From assembly GCA_964439935.1 (NCBI GenBank), contig CAYTPW010000016.1:10899-74898 (forward strand): a stretch of DNA of 64,000 nucleotides, given 5' to 3'. This document shows positions 1-7,677 of this stretch, piece after piece. Every line of letters starts with the position of its first letter. Position 1 is the first letter of the stretch. The stretch comes from JABMQW01 sp964439935. Its GTDB lineage: Bacteria > Fidelibacterota > Marinisomatia > Marinisomatales > TCS56. A program made the position numbers and the translations under genes. Below the pieces are notes generated by a model. That model searched no databases. It worked only from the letters and a program-made list of their open reading frames with translations, and was not told the origin of the DNA.

Positions 1-605
1 AGGAGATTTACTATCTGACTGGTGACGATCGCTCATCGGTGATGAAAAATCCCAATCTGGAATATTTTAAAAAGAATGATATTGAAGTATTGCTACTGAG
101 CGATCCCTATGATGTGATGATCGTACCCTCGATTCATGAATACAACAAAAAAGCATTAAAATCGATCGAAAAGGCTGATCTCGATCTTAAAGCTGCTACT
201 GATGACGATGAAGAAGGCTTGAATAAAGATCTCGCTGAACCGCTGATCAAGGTATTCAAGGAAACATTGGGTGATAAAGTTGAGGATATCATCGAATCGA
301 AGCGCTTGGTCAATTCCGCCTGCACGCTGGTGACCGGAAAGGATGCCATGGATGCACAGATGGAAAGAATGATGAAAATGATGGATGAGAATTACACTTC
401 CCAGAAAAAGATTCTGGAAATTAATACCAACCATCCGTTGATTAAGAACCTGGCACGGATCAATCTGGGAGATAGTAAAGACTCAACTCTGCGGAAAAGT
501 ATACTCCAGCTTTTTGAAGGTGCCCAGTTGATTCGCGGTGATTTGGAAGCACCTACCGATTTTGTTGAGCGGATGACCGAATTGATGACAAAAGCTACCA
601 AGTAA
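1..605 (+). CDS. htpG: Molecular chaperone HtpG (Hsp90), C-terminal part
   Basis: The gene enters from the left edge: the reading frame is open from base 3 and about 200 codons are present, against about 620 for a full HtpG. The visible part covers the end of the middle domain and the C-terminal dimerisation domain. It contains the family stretch YYLTGDDRSS followed by KNPNLEYFKKNDIEVLLLSD, the segment typical of Hsp90 proteins, and later RLVNSACTLVTGKDAMDAQM. HtpG is a cytosolic ATP-dependent chaperone, but its ATP-binding domain lies outside the window. The C-terminus ends in charged and polar residues without any extension. A strong hairpin follows 23 bases after the stop codon. Confidence 0.95.
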   Translation, partial: EIYYLTGDDRSSVMKNPNLEYFKKNDIEVLLLSDPYDVMIVPSIHEYNKKALKSIEKADLDLKAATDDDEEGLNKDLAEPLIKVFKETLGDKVEDIIESKRLVNSACTLVTGKDAMDAQMERMMKMMDENYTSQKKILEINTNHPLIKNLARINLGDSKDSTLRKSILQLFEGAQLIRGDLEAPTDFVERMTELMTKATK

Positions 606-627
606 ATTTGCTGGTAATGAATATTGT

Positions 628-655
628 GCAGGGATGGCTCCGGAGCTATCCCTGC
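628..655 (+). terminator. Hairpin after htpG, probable terminator
   Basis: Bases 628-635 (GCAGGGAT) pair with 648-655 (ATCCCTGC). Inside, GCTC and GAGC pair around a tight CG centre, so the stem reaches about 13 pairs including one G-U. Only TT follows, so a classic U-tract is missing. The position just after the htpG stop suggests termination or 3'-end protection. Confidence 0.5.
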
Positions 656-776
656 TTCAAGGATACGGTCTGGATTCCTTAGACAAATTCTGTTAGTTTA
701 TCGCGGTTTCGAAATATGATTAAATTAGCTTGAGTGGAAAGATACCTACCCGTATTTTTCCATTCATTCCCTCATT

Positions 777-2015
777 ATGAAGAGAACTATCAGATATCCT
801 GAATATTTTGAAAATTTCGAATGTATCGGATCTGGTTGTGAGGATTCCTGCTGTCATCAATGGAAAATCATCATCGATCAAGCCACTTATCATCGCTATC
901 AGAAAATTTCCGATTTAGAATTGAGAGAGATCATAGGAAACTATCTCAAGTTAAAATCGCCTCAACAAACAGCTGCTGATTATGGATATATTAAATTGGA
1001 CGCCGAAAGGCGCTGCCCGTTTCTGAACAGTGATAACCTTTGCCGCCTTCAGGGGAAAATGGGTGTTTCCGCCCTGTCCCAAACCTGCCTGACATACCCA
1101 CGGATATTTAATAACGTCAATGGATTTCTAGAAGGTTCGGCGGAAATTTCCTGTCCTGAAGTTGCCCGTTTGGTCGTATTAAATCGAAAGGGTATCGCGA
1201 TTAAAACCGGAATGTTGGAACTGGATGAACGCTTCCGGGTACAGGTTGATCTCAAGCTGAATGAGGACTATAAGGCTAATCCCTTGTCCGAGTATTTTTT
1301 CATTGTTAGATCTTTTGCTATCGATCTGTTGCAAAACCGTGACCTGCCCTTAAATGACCGTCTGGTGGTTCTTGGTATGCTCAGCCAGAAAACCCAGTCA
1401 TTGCTAGCAGCTGGTAATTCCGCGGAAATTCCAGCTTTACTTAATCTATTTAATCAGCAATTGAGTGGTGATACATTATCGGCTGATCTGGCGCAAATAC
1501 CGACCAGCCCATCGATCCAAATGTCTTTGCTGAAGGAGTTGGCAGATAGAAAAATCGCCAGGGGCTCGGGTATTGTTGCTTATAGTGAATGTCATCAACA
1601 GTTTCTAATGGGTATTGGTTATCACAGCGAGAATAATAATAATGAATTAACCAAAGGTTACAAGAACGCATATGATCGTTATTATCAGCCATTCATGGTA
1701 GATAATGAATATATGCTAGAGAATTACTGCATAAATTACCTTTTCAAAACTCTTTTCCCGTACACAGGTCCCGATAAACCCGCCCCATTTGAAGCATATG
1801 TCGCAATGATACTGAATTATGCCATGCTGAAGATGTATTTAATTGGCCATGCGGGATATTATAAAGAATTGAATACCCAGATTGTAATAAAAATGATTTA
1901 CAGCTTCGCGAAAGCGATTGAACATGATAGCACTTACCTGGAAACAATCACTGATGCACTGCAGAAGAATGGCATTAATTCGCTTGGCCATATGGCGATT
2001 TTGATTAAAAATTGA
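777..2015 (+). CDS. FliB-like (flagellin lysine-N-methylase family) Cys-rich protein
   Basis: This 412-residue protein has the N-terminal cysteine pattern of FliB-family proteins: C16, C21 and the C25-C26 pair in CIGSGCEDSCC, followed by C80, C89 and C104 (RRCPFLNSDNLC and QTCLTYPR). These cysteines probably bind a metal or an Fe-S cluster. In Salmonella FliB methylates lysines of flagellin, but the family is widespread in bacteria without known flagellin targets, and no flagellar gene is present in this window. The remaining 300 residues are helical-looking and have no signal peptide or membrane segment. No clear Shine-Dalgarno precedes the ATG, but the family homology begins at residue 2, which supports this start. 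It appears to be a single-gene unit. Confidence 0.75.
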   Translation: MKRTIRYPEYFENFECIGSGCEDSCCHQWKIIIDQATYHRYQKISDLELREIIGNYLKLKSPQQTAADYGYIKLDAERRCPFLNSDNLCRLQGKMGVSALSQTCLTYPRIFNNVNGFLEGSAEISCPEVARLVVLNRKGIAIKTGMLELDERFRVQVDLKLNEDYKANPLSEYFFIVRSFAIDLLQNRDLPLNDRLVVLGMLSQKTQSLLAAGNSAEIPALLNLFNQQLSGDTLSADLAQIPTSPSIQMSLLKELADRKIARGSGIVAYSECHQQFLMGIGYHSENNNNELTKGYKNAYDRYYQPFMVDNEYMLENYCINYLFKTLFPYTGPDKPAPFEAYVAMILNYAMLKMYLIGHAGYYKELNTQIVIKMIYSFAKAIEHDSTYLETITDALQKNGINSLGHMAILIKN

Positions 2016-2340
2016 TTTCGTATAATGGTCTATGACCGCGTTTTGCAATATATGTTGTAATTGCCCATCCATCGATTTAAGGCTAGTCTGACCAGTATTT
2101 TGATCGTCTATGTCAATGCATTAATAGAGGATCAATAACATCAGGAAAATATCACTGCTTATCATATAGTTTGGAAATCTGATTTTTGCGCTCATTTCGA
2201 TTCAATTGGCGATTATGAAAATAATAGTACCGGTTACCGCCGACATAAATACTACTTATAAACAATATTAACTTTGGGAATGTAATTGCGTTAATGTGTA
2301 GCAATTTCCCTGTAAACTGCTTTATGTAGCCGGAACAACC
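2016..2340. other. Intergenic stretch, nothing recognised
   Basis: This AT-rich region separates the FliB-like gene from the end of the convergent gene. I see no open frame longer than a dozen codons and no strong hairpin. A TATAAT at 2021-2026 lacks a matching -35. Confidence 0.5.
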
Positions 2341-2874
2341 TCAACGGATTAGGCTCATGTCATTGAGTTCTACTTTTTTCAGTTTACTTTCAATTTCTGA
2401 AATAATTCTAAGATAATCATTGGCTATGTTGTCAGTTCGCGATGCTGCAGATATGGCGTCAATCCCGGCATAATTAAAACCTTGCTGAGAATCACCGGCT
2501 GTCATCAGCAGTACCACTTTGTTTAAATTTTGATCCTCAACTAAGAATTTTTTCAATGATCGATTGAAATCGTCACAGGCCACACAGGTATCCATAATTA
2601 GAATAATATCGAATAATTCGCTGACATTATTTTTTAGATTTGAAATATTAATAACCTTAATATTACAGTAATCTTCATATCGGTTAATAATTTTTGTCCT
2701 TAATCGATCTTTGTAATCACTTGCATCACTTGCAATCAGGAAATTGATCCGTGCCTGGTCATTAAGGTGGCAGCTTTCGTGTAATCTTAAACCATGTAAA
2801 TAATAGAAAAATGAAAAAGTGGTTATCAGAATCACAGTTACTATTATTATTGCTATAACTTTTAATATTCGCAA
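2341..2874 (-). CDS. Membrane-anchored protein, possibly flavodoxin-like
   Basis: The protein has 177 residues. Residues 3-27 form a hydrophobic segment (signal anchor), and the rest is soluble. The soluble part alternates hydrophobic strands and helices in a Rossmann/flavodoxin-like order: RINFLIASDAS, then DIILIMDTCVACDDF, then KVVLLMTAGDSQ followed by GIDAISAASR. The phrase 'GIDAI(S/T)xAS' recalls flavodoxin-type or FMN-associated proteins, but I cannot assign a family with certainty. No FMN phosphate-binding loop of the standard T/S-x-T-G-N-T type is visible. The gene stands alone, convergent with the FliB-like gene. Function is unknown; the fold call is an inference. Confidence 0.55.
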   Translation of the reverse strand: MRILKVIAIIIVTVILITTFSFFYYLHGLRLHESCHLNDQARINFLIASDASDYKDRLRTKIINRYEDYCNIKVINISNLKNNVSELFDIILIMDTCVACDDFNRSLKKFLVEDQNLNKVVLLMTAGDSQQGFNYAGIDAISAASRTDNIANDYLRIISEIESKLKKVELNDMSLIR

Positions 2875-2993
2875 AATTGAGTCACTTTTTACTTATGACC
2901 AATCGATGAAAATAAAGTTGCCCGAGCATTGTTTAGACTTGCTGAAGAATATTAAATACCGCAGGTTACTTATATCTCTACGGTAAATTCTGC

Positions 2994-3022
2994 TTGACTT
3001 CTGGATTAAATTCCTACATCAT
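2994..3022 (+). promoter_or_regulatory. Candidate sigma70-type promoter for the polyphosphate cluster
   Basis: TTGACT (2994-2999) is followed after 17 bases by CATCAT (3017-3022), a four-of-six match to TATAAT. It lies about 80 bases upstream of the HD-domain gene. The -10 match is weak, so this is only a suggestion. Confidence 0.25.
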
Positions 3023-3102
3023 TTAAATCCGTACTCAGCAGCTGTTGTTGATGTGTTAACGTGTTATAAATGTCTGGCATTTGTAACTGATAAGCGTAGC
3101 TG

Positions 3103-3717
3103 GTGGATCGCCATACGAATCGACAATTAAATATGGATAGACTTGCAAGACTTCGAAGTGTTATGAATCTTCGTGATCGGTATGATCTCGATGCATCCCA
3201 TTCCGATCAGGTCAGACGTCTGTCAGAATCCGTTTTTTTGCAATTACAGCATTTGGAAATCTGTGGTAATGTGGAATTAATCTACCTGACCGCTGGTGCT
3301 TTACTGCATGATATCGGGCGTTGCATCGATCCGGATTTACACGAAATCCATAGTCAGGCTCTGATCCTGAAGCATGGAATTGATGGATTTAATGCTGCTG
3401 AAATAGAGGTAATTGCTTGTATTGCACGATACCATCGCCTGTTGAGTCAGGAACAACGTGAAACCGGACTTGCCACCCTATCGACTGATTGGCAGAAAAC
3501 GGTTCGTATTGCTGCCGGTATAATCAGAATTGCCGATGGTCTTGACGTCGGTCATTGTGAAGCGGTAAAAAAGGTGAAAATTGATTTAAAAAGATCGGTG
3601 GCTCAGTTTAATTTAACCGGCGGGGAAATCGAAGCTGAGATCAAGGCCGCAGAAATGAAAAAGGATTTATTTGAACAAACATTTCAATTATACTGTAAAT
3701 TTATTGCAAATGAATGA
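3103..3717 (+). CDS. HD-domain phosphohydrolase, Ppx/GppA C-terminal type
   Basis: This 204-residue protein carries the HD metal-binding pattern: H33 (ASHSDQV), H69-D70 (ALLHDIGR), H83 and the ARYHR motif at residues 108-112. That ARYHR ending is characteristic of the HD domain at the C-terminus of Ppx/GppA exopolyphosphatases. Here it stands alone, without the ASKHA-fold phosphatase domain. It lies 29 bases upstream of the first PPK2 gene on the same strand, so a role in polyphosphate or (p)ppGpp turnover is likely by context. The start is uncertain: GTG at 3103 or ATG at 3133, neither with a clear ribosome-binding site. The conserved domain begins after both. Confidence 0.75.
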   Translation: MDRHTNRQLNMDRLARLRSVMNLRDRYDLDASHSDQVRRLSESVFLQLQHLEICGNVELIYLTAGALLHDIGRCIDPDLHEIHSQALILKHGIDGFNAAEIEVIACIARYHRLLSQEQRETGLATLSTDWQKTVRIAAGIIRIADGLDVGHCEAVKKVKIDLKRSVAQFNLTGGEIEAEIKAAEMKKDLFEQTFQLYCKFIANE

Positions 3718-3746
3718 GCTGAAACAGCAAACCTCGGGAGCCGGGC

Positions 3747-4592
3747 ATGAAAAAGGTTAAATGGAAAGAAGAGGTTGATCTTGATGAGACTCGCATCAAT
3801 AAGATTGTCAGGAATTATCTTCAAACCAAGGAACTTAAACCTTATCAAGCAGAATTAATCAAGCTACAGCGGCACCTGGAGAAGACCCAGAAAAAAATGA
3901 TTGTAATTTTCGATGGTCGGGATGCCTCCGGTAAGGGGGGCACAATCCGCAGGGTTACCCGCTATATGAATGAGAAGCATTACCGGGTGGTCGCTCTGGG
4001 TAAGCCAACCTACCATCAGAAGACCGAACTGCACATGAAACGCTATATCGAACATTTTCCTCATGCCGGTGAAATTGTATTATTCGATCGCACCTGGTAC
4101 AATCGAGCGATGGTCGAGCCGGTACTTAATTTCTGTACGCCCAAACAATATAAGAAATTTCTAAGGACGGTAAACGGATACGAGCAAAGTTTTATCGAGG
4201 ATGGTCGCACAGTTCTATTGAAATTGTATTTTTCGGTATCAAAAGCTGAACAAAAAAAGCGATTTGACCGTCGAAAAAACGATCCACTACGCCGATGGAA
4301 ATTAAGTGAAGTGGACCTTCAGGCTCAGAATTTGTGGGATGAGTTCACGGAAAAGAAATTTATCATGCTGAAGAAAACATCAACTGATTTCGCCCCCTGG
4401 TTGATTGTTCGCTCCGATAATAAGCATCAGGCTCGTAAAGAAACTATGAAAGTGATCTTGAACGCTGCCAAGTACCGTGGAAGAAGCCGGACATTGGATT
4501 TGACAGTTAATCCCAAGATCGTTATTACAGCTAAGAAAGAGCTAAAACTAATGAAAAAACAAAAAATTGAATTCGGTAAGTATATTACATGA
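3747..4592 (+). CDS. ppk2: Polyphosphate kinase 2 family protein (copy 1)
   Basis: This 281-residue protein is a PPK2: Walker A GRDASGKGG (57-65), Walker B region VLFDRTWYNRAMVEP (111-125), and the later PWLIVRSDNK stretch. PPK2 enzymes transfer phosphate between polyphosphate and nucleoside mono- or diphosphates in the cytosol. In the lid region after the first GKP, this copy reads TYHQKTELHMKRY, where class I PPK2s and the neighbouring copy have a DREQTQWYFQRY-type sequence. The aromatic W-Y-F and the Gln before RY are lost, so its substrate preference may differ. It follows the HD gene by 29 bases (a GGGAG site precedes the ATG) and precedes the second ppk2 by 75 bases. Confidence 0.9.
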   Translation: MKKVKWKEEVDLDETRINKIVRNYLQTKELKPYQAELIKLQRHLEKTQKKMIVIFDGRDASGKGGTIRRVTRYMNEKHYRVVALGKPTYHQKTELHMKRYIEHFPHAGEIVLFDRTWYNRAMVEPVLNFCTPKQYKKFLRTVNGYEQSFIEDGRTVLLKLYFSVSKAEQKKRFDRRKNDPLRRWKLSEVDLQAQNLWDEFTEKKFIMLKKTSTDFAPWLIVRSDNKHQARKETMKVILNAAKYRGRSRTLDLTVNPKIVITAKKELKLMKKQKIEFGKYIT

Positions 4593-4667
4593 TTGCCTCG
4601 TATATTAATTGCATAATTACTTGATAATATGCAGTATTATACCATTATAACCGGAGAGGTCAGTTAA

Positions 4668-5648
4668 ATGGAGAAAACTACTGAAAAGCCGTCGACGGCA
4701 ACACCAAAGACACCCGCAACCCGGAGTCCACGCCGGTCGCGCCACTCAACTACCACATCAAAAAAACCTGTTGTTGAACTGTCTGGAAAGAGTATTTCCG
4801 AGGGCAGTGCTCTGGAGAATATGAATAAGAAAGAGAAACCTGGACGAGTTGCCGTTTGGGTAGCGGAACACCGAATTGAATATGAGCGGGAACTGAAAAA
4901 ATTGCAGATCGAAATGCTCAAGCTCCAGAACCATGTCAAAAATAAGGATCTGCGGATTGTAATGTTGTTCGAGGGTCGCGATGCGGCTGGTAAAGGCGGA
5001 ACTATTAAGCGGATGACAGAACATATCAATCCCCGCGGTGCTAGGGTGGTTGCTTTGAATAAGCCCAGTGACCGGGAGCAGACACAATGGTATTTTCAAC
5101 GTTATGCAACTCATTTACCCGCCGCTGGCGAGATGGTGTTTTTTGATCGCAGCTGGTATAATCGAGCCATGGTTGAACCGATCATGGGTTTTTGCAATGA
5201 TGAACAGAATAAGCGCTTTTTGAAATATGTCCCCCTGTTTGAACGGATGCTGGTTAAAGATGGTATTATGCTGTTTAAATTTTATTTCTCTGTTTCCAAG
5301 AAAGACCAGTTCAAGCGCTTCAAATCCCGGGAGACTGACCTCCTGAAACAATATAAGATTTCCCCGGTGGATAAAATGGCTCAGGACCTTTGGGATCAAT
5401 ACTCCATGCGGAAATTTCAGATGATTACTGAAACCAATCGTACGATTGCGCCCTGGACAATAATCCGTTCGGATAATAAAAAAAGGGCGCGGATTAATTG
5501 TATGAAATATCTCTTATCGAATATCGATTACGCCGATAAAATTTCCAAGCAGGAACTGATTCCTGATTCTGATGTCGTTGTTAGCGGGATCGATGAAATT
5601 AAGATAATGGAGAAAAATCTGTTTTCTCCAAAAAAATTGCCAGGATAG
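4668..5648 (+). CDS. ppk2: Polyphosphate kinase 2 family protein (copy 2)
   Basis: This is a 326-residue class I PPK2. Residues 1-60 form a basic Thr/Ser/Pro-rich tail that looks disordered. The kinase domain follows, with Walker A GRDAAGKGG (103-111), the canonical lid SDREQTQWYFQRY (134-146) and Walker B FFDRSWYNRAMVEP. The reaction is reversible phosphate transfer between polyphosphate and ADP/GDP-type nucleotides. The ATG at 4668 has the site GGAGAGG 8 bases upstream. The tail is absent from copy 1 and could mediate polyphosphate or nucleic-acid contact; that is inference. Copies 1 and 2 are clearly paralogous over the kinase domain but much diverged, so the duplication is old. Confidence 0.93.
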   Translation: MEKTTEKPSTATPKTPATRSPRRSRHSTTTSKKPVVELSGKSISEGSALENMNKKEKPGRVAVWVAEHRIEYERELKKLQIEMLKLQNHVKNKDLRIVMLFEGRDAAGKGGTIKRMTEHINPRGARVVALNKPSDREQTQWYFQRYATHLPAAGEMVFFDRSWYNRAMVEPIMGFCNDEQNKRFLKYVPLFERMLVKDGIMLFKFYFSVSKKDQFKRFKSRETDLLKQYKISPVDKMAQDLWDQYSMRKFQMITETNRTIAPWTIIRSDNKKRARINCMKYLLSNIDYADKISKQELIPDSDVVVSGIDEIKIMEKNLFSPKKLPG

Positions 5649-5952
5649 GAATTATATTCGAACATATAAGCGTTACCGGAAGCATGAGCCAATTCAATTG
5701 TCGCTGATCCACTCTGGAATTGTACCTGCTTCTCAAGGATACTCCGTCCTTAGCTGTTCAATCGATTGGTTTTTATACACAAAACTCACTTATAATGTTG
5801 TCGGTATCAGAAAGCTCATGGAAGTGAATAATTGGTTGTAATGTGAAAAAGGATTATAAATCTAAACTGGGATATCCCCAAGACTGTAAAAAAACAGTGG
5901 AATATATCAAACTAACTAAGTATTATCTCGACGTTCTCAAAAAGGGCAGTAG
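5649..5952. other. Intergenic stretch with possible promoter
   Basis: A perfect TATAAT lies at 5791-5796 with only a poor -35 (TTGGTT, 5766-5771, spacer 19). A small AAGGA/TCCTT hairpin is near 5735-5751. No conserved gene is seen. Confidence 0.35.
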
Positions 5953-7308
5953 ATGCTTTATCGACTGATAAAACTAATCGCGATCCGTGCAATAAAGTTA
6001 TTCTATTCCCGGGTAAATGTGAAAAATCTGAAATACGTTCCCGGTGATGGTCCGGTCATCTTCGCGGCCAATCATCCGAATACGATGATGGATCCGCTGT
6101 TAATTGGGTATGCCACACCTCGCAATCTGCATTATCTGGCAAAAAGCACGCTATTCAAACGGACGTTTTCGAGCTGGTTTTTAACCAAAGTGAAAATTAT
6201 ACCGGTTTATCGCCGTGAAGACGCAGCAGAGCAAATGGGAAAAAATGTTACGACCTTTGAAAAATGTTACCAATTGCTGGAATCGGGACGCAGCGTTCTG
6301 ATCTTTCCGGAAGGAATATCCATGACTGATCGTACTTTAAACCGAATTAAAACCGGGGCGGCTCGGATTGGTTTTGGGACTGAAGTGCGCAATGATTTTC
6401 AGACTGGCGTTAAAATTATTCCGGTTGGTCTTAACTATTCTGATGTTGTTCGGTTCCGCAGTGATGTCTATATCCGTTTTGGCCAGCCAATCGAACTGGC
6501 TGAATACACCGAAGTTTTCCGTGAGGATGAAGTTGAAGCAGTACATCTTGTTACCCAGCGGATTGAAACAGCACTTCAAAAATTAACCACGACTCTTCAG
6601 GAATTGGATCTGGAAGGGATTATTGAGGGATTGGAAACAATTTACAAACGTGAATTGATCGTCGATGTCGGGTTGGAGATACGCGATAAAAATGATGATT
6701 TTGCAGTGACCAAAGGATTGATTAAAGCAGTGGAGTGGTTTTACGAACACCAGCCAGAACGAGTGGAAAATTTTAAGAAATTAATGTCCCGATACCTCAA
6801 TAATTTGGATCATTTGGATCTGAAAGATGAGTTTCTTTCACCAGTCAGAAAAAGCGTCAACCTCTGGCGGCGAATATGGGCTTTTAGTTATTTAATCCTG
6901 GGCTTTCCATTCTATATCTATGGTTTGATCAATAATTATTTGCCGTATCAGATACCACGCTGGTACACGAATCGATACGTTGCAAAATTGGAATGGTATG
7001 CTCCAATGAAATTGATTGCCGGTGCCGGTGTTTTTCTGTGTTACTATGGCTTACTGATTACATTGGTAGCCCTGCTCACCGGTAATGCCTGGATCGCCAT
7101 CGTTTATTCAATTACGCTGATTCCAAGTGGCAATTTTGTGCTAAACTATATGATTCGAGCTAATAAATATCGACAGCATTTGAAATTCATCAGTATTTTT
7201 TACAAAAAGCGGGCACTGATTTTTAATATTATCGAGCAGCGTATGCAATTGATCGGCTTTTTGAATGATGCAAAAAAAGATTATTTGGAATATATCGAGC
7301 GTCATTGA
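5953..7308 (+). CDS. Membrane-bound lysophospholipid/glycerophosphate acyltransferase (PlsC family)
   Basis: This 451-residue protein has the PlsC acyltransferase motifs in its first 220 residues: the catalytic block ANHPNTMMDP (motif I, with the His-to-Asp spacing of the NHPN(S/T) subgroup), LAKSTLFK, and LIFPEGIS (motif III), then VKIIPVGLNY (motif IV). Such enzymes transfer an acyl chain to lysophosphatidate or a related acceptor at the inner membrane. Unlike a minimal PlsC (about 240 residues) it has a long C-terminal half with hydrophobic segments around residues 310-335 and 355-400, as in the larger acyltransferases of Bacteroidota-type bacteria. The exact acceptor is unknown. It is followed by a structured intergenic region and a GNAT-type gene on the same strand. 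Confidence 0.85.
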   Translation: MLYRLIKLIAIRAIKLFYSRVNVKNLKYVPGDGPVIFAANHPNTMMDPLLIGYATPRNLHYLAKSTLFKRTFSSWFLTKVKIIPVYRREDAAEQMGKNVTTFEKCYQLLESGRSVLIFPEGISMTDRTLNRIKTGAARIGFGTEVRNDFQTGVKIIPVGLNYSDVVRFRSDVYIRFGQPIELAEYTEVFREDEVEAVHLVTQRIETALQKLTTTLQELDLEGIIEGLETIYKRELIVDVGLEIRDKNDDFAVTKGLIKAVEWFYEHQPERVENFKKLMSRYLNNLDHLDLKDEFLSPVRKSVNLWRRIWAFSYLILGFPFYIYGLINNYLPYQIPRWYTNRYVAKLEWYAPMKLIAGAGVFLCYYGLLITLVALLTGNAWIAIVYSITLIPSGNFVLNYMIRANKYRQHLKFISIFYKKRALIFNIIEQRMQLIGFLNDAKKDYLEYIERH

Positions 7309-7677
7309 ACGGATTTCGGTATAATCACTGGCAAATAATTACTAAGATATATTTCCTGTAATTTACCCCGACAGATAAAACGTCCCCACCGGGCGGGATG
7401 ATTAGTGGGGGAGCTAACCATAGGTAGGGACGTTAGGGTATTATATTGTATACCACTGATAAGTTATACTAAAATTCCCGTTTTGGCAAGTTTTGATCGA
7501 TTGTGGTCCTGAATCACCGCAATAATTAAATCTTAGTTATCGTAGTATAGAAATAGATTTAACCCTGATCCCTGATGGTAATTGGATTGAAATTACCGTA
7601 CATTTGCCGATGCATCCGGTCAAATTGTAATCAGATGCTGAGCTTAATATTTATATTCACAAATCATCAGGGAGAGA
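7309..7677. other. Intergenic stretch with a GC-rich inverted repeat
   Basis: The region is AT-rich except for a compact GC-rich element at 7379-7434. No open frame of interest is seen. A GGGAGAG site just before 7678 serves the next gene. Confidence 0.5.
7379..7434. repeat. Inverted-repeat element with inner pairings
   Basis: AACGTCCC (7379-7386) is perfectly complementary to GGGACGTT (7427-7434). Between them are alternative inner pairings: CCCCAC with GTGGGG (7384-7389/7405-7410) and TTAG with CTAA. It could be a folded RNA, a terminator without U-tract, or a mobile-repeat remnant. Confidence 0.5.

Noticed and set aside
5843..5968. 41-codon basic ORF starting at GTG and overlapping the acyltransferase gene by 16 bases
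   Set aside because: It has no ribosome-binding site, overlaps a well-supported gene in another frame and shows no recognisable similarity.
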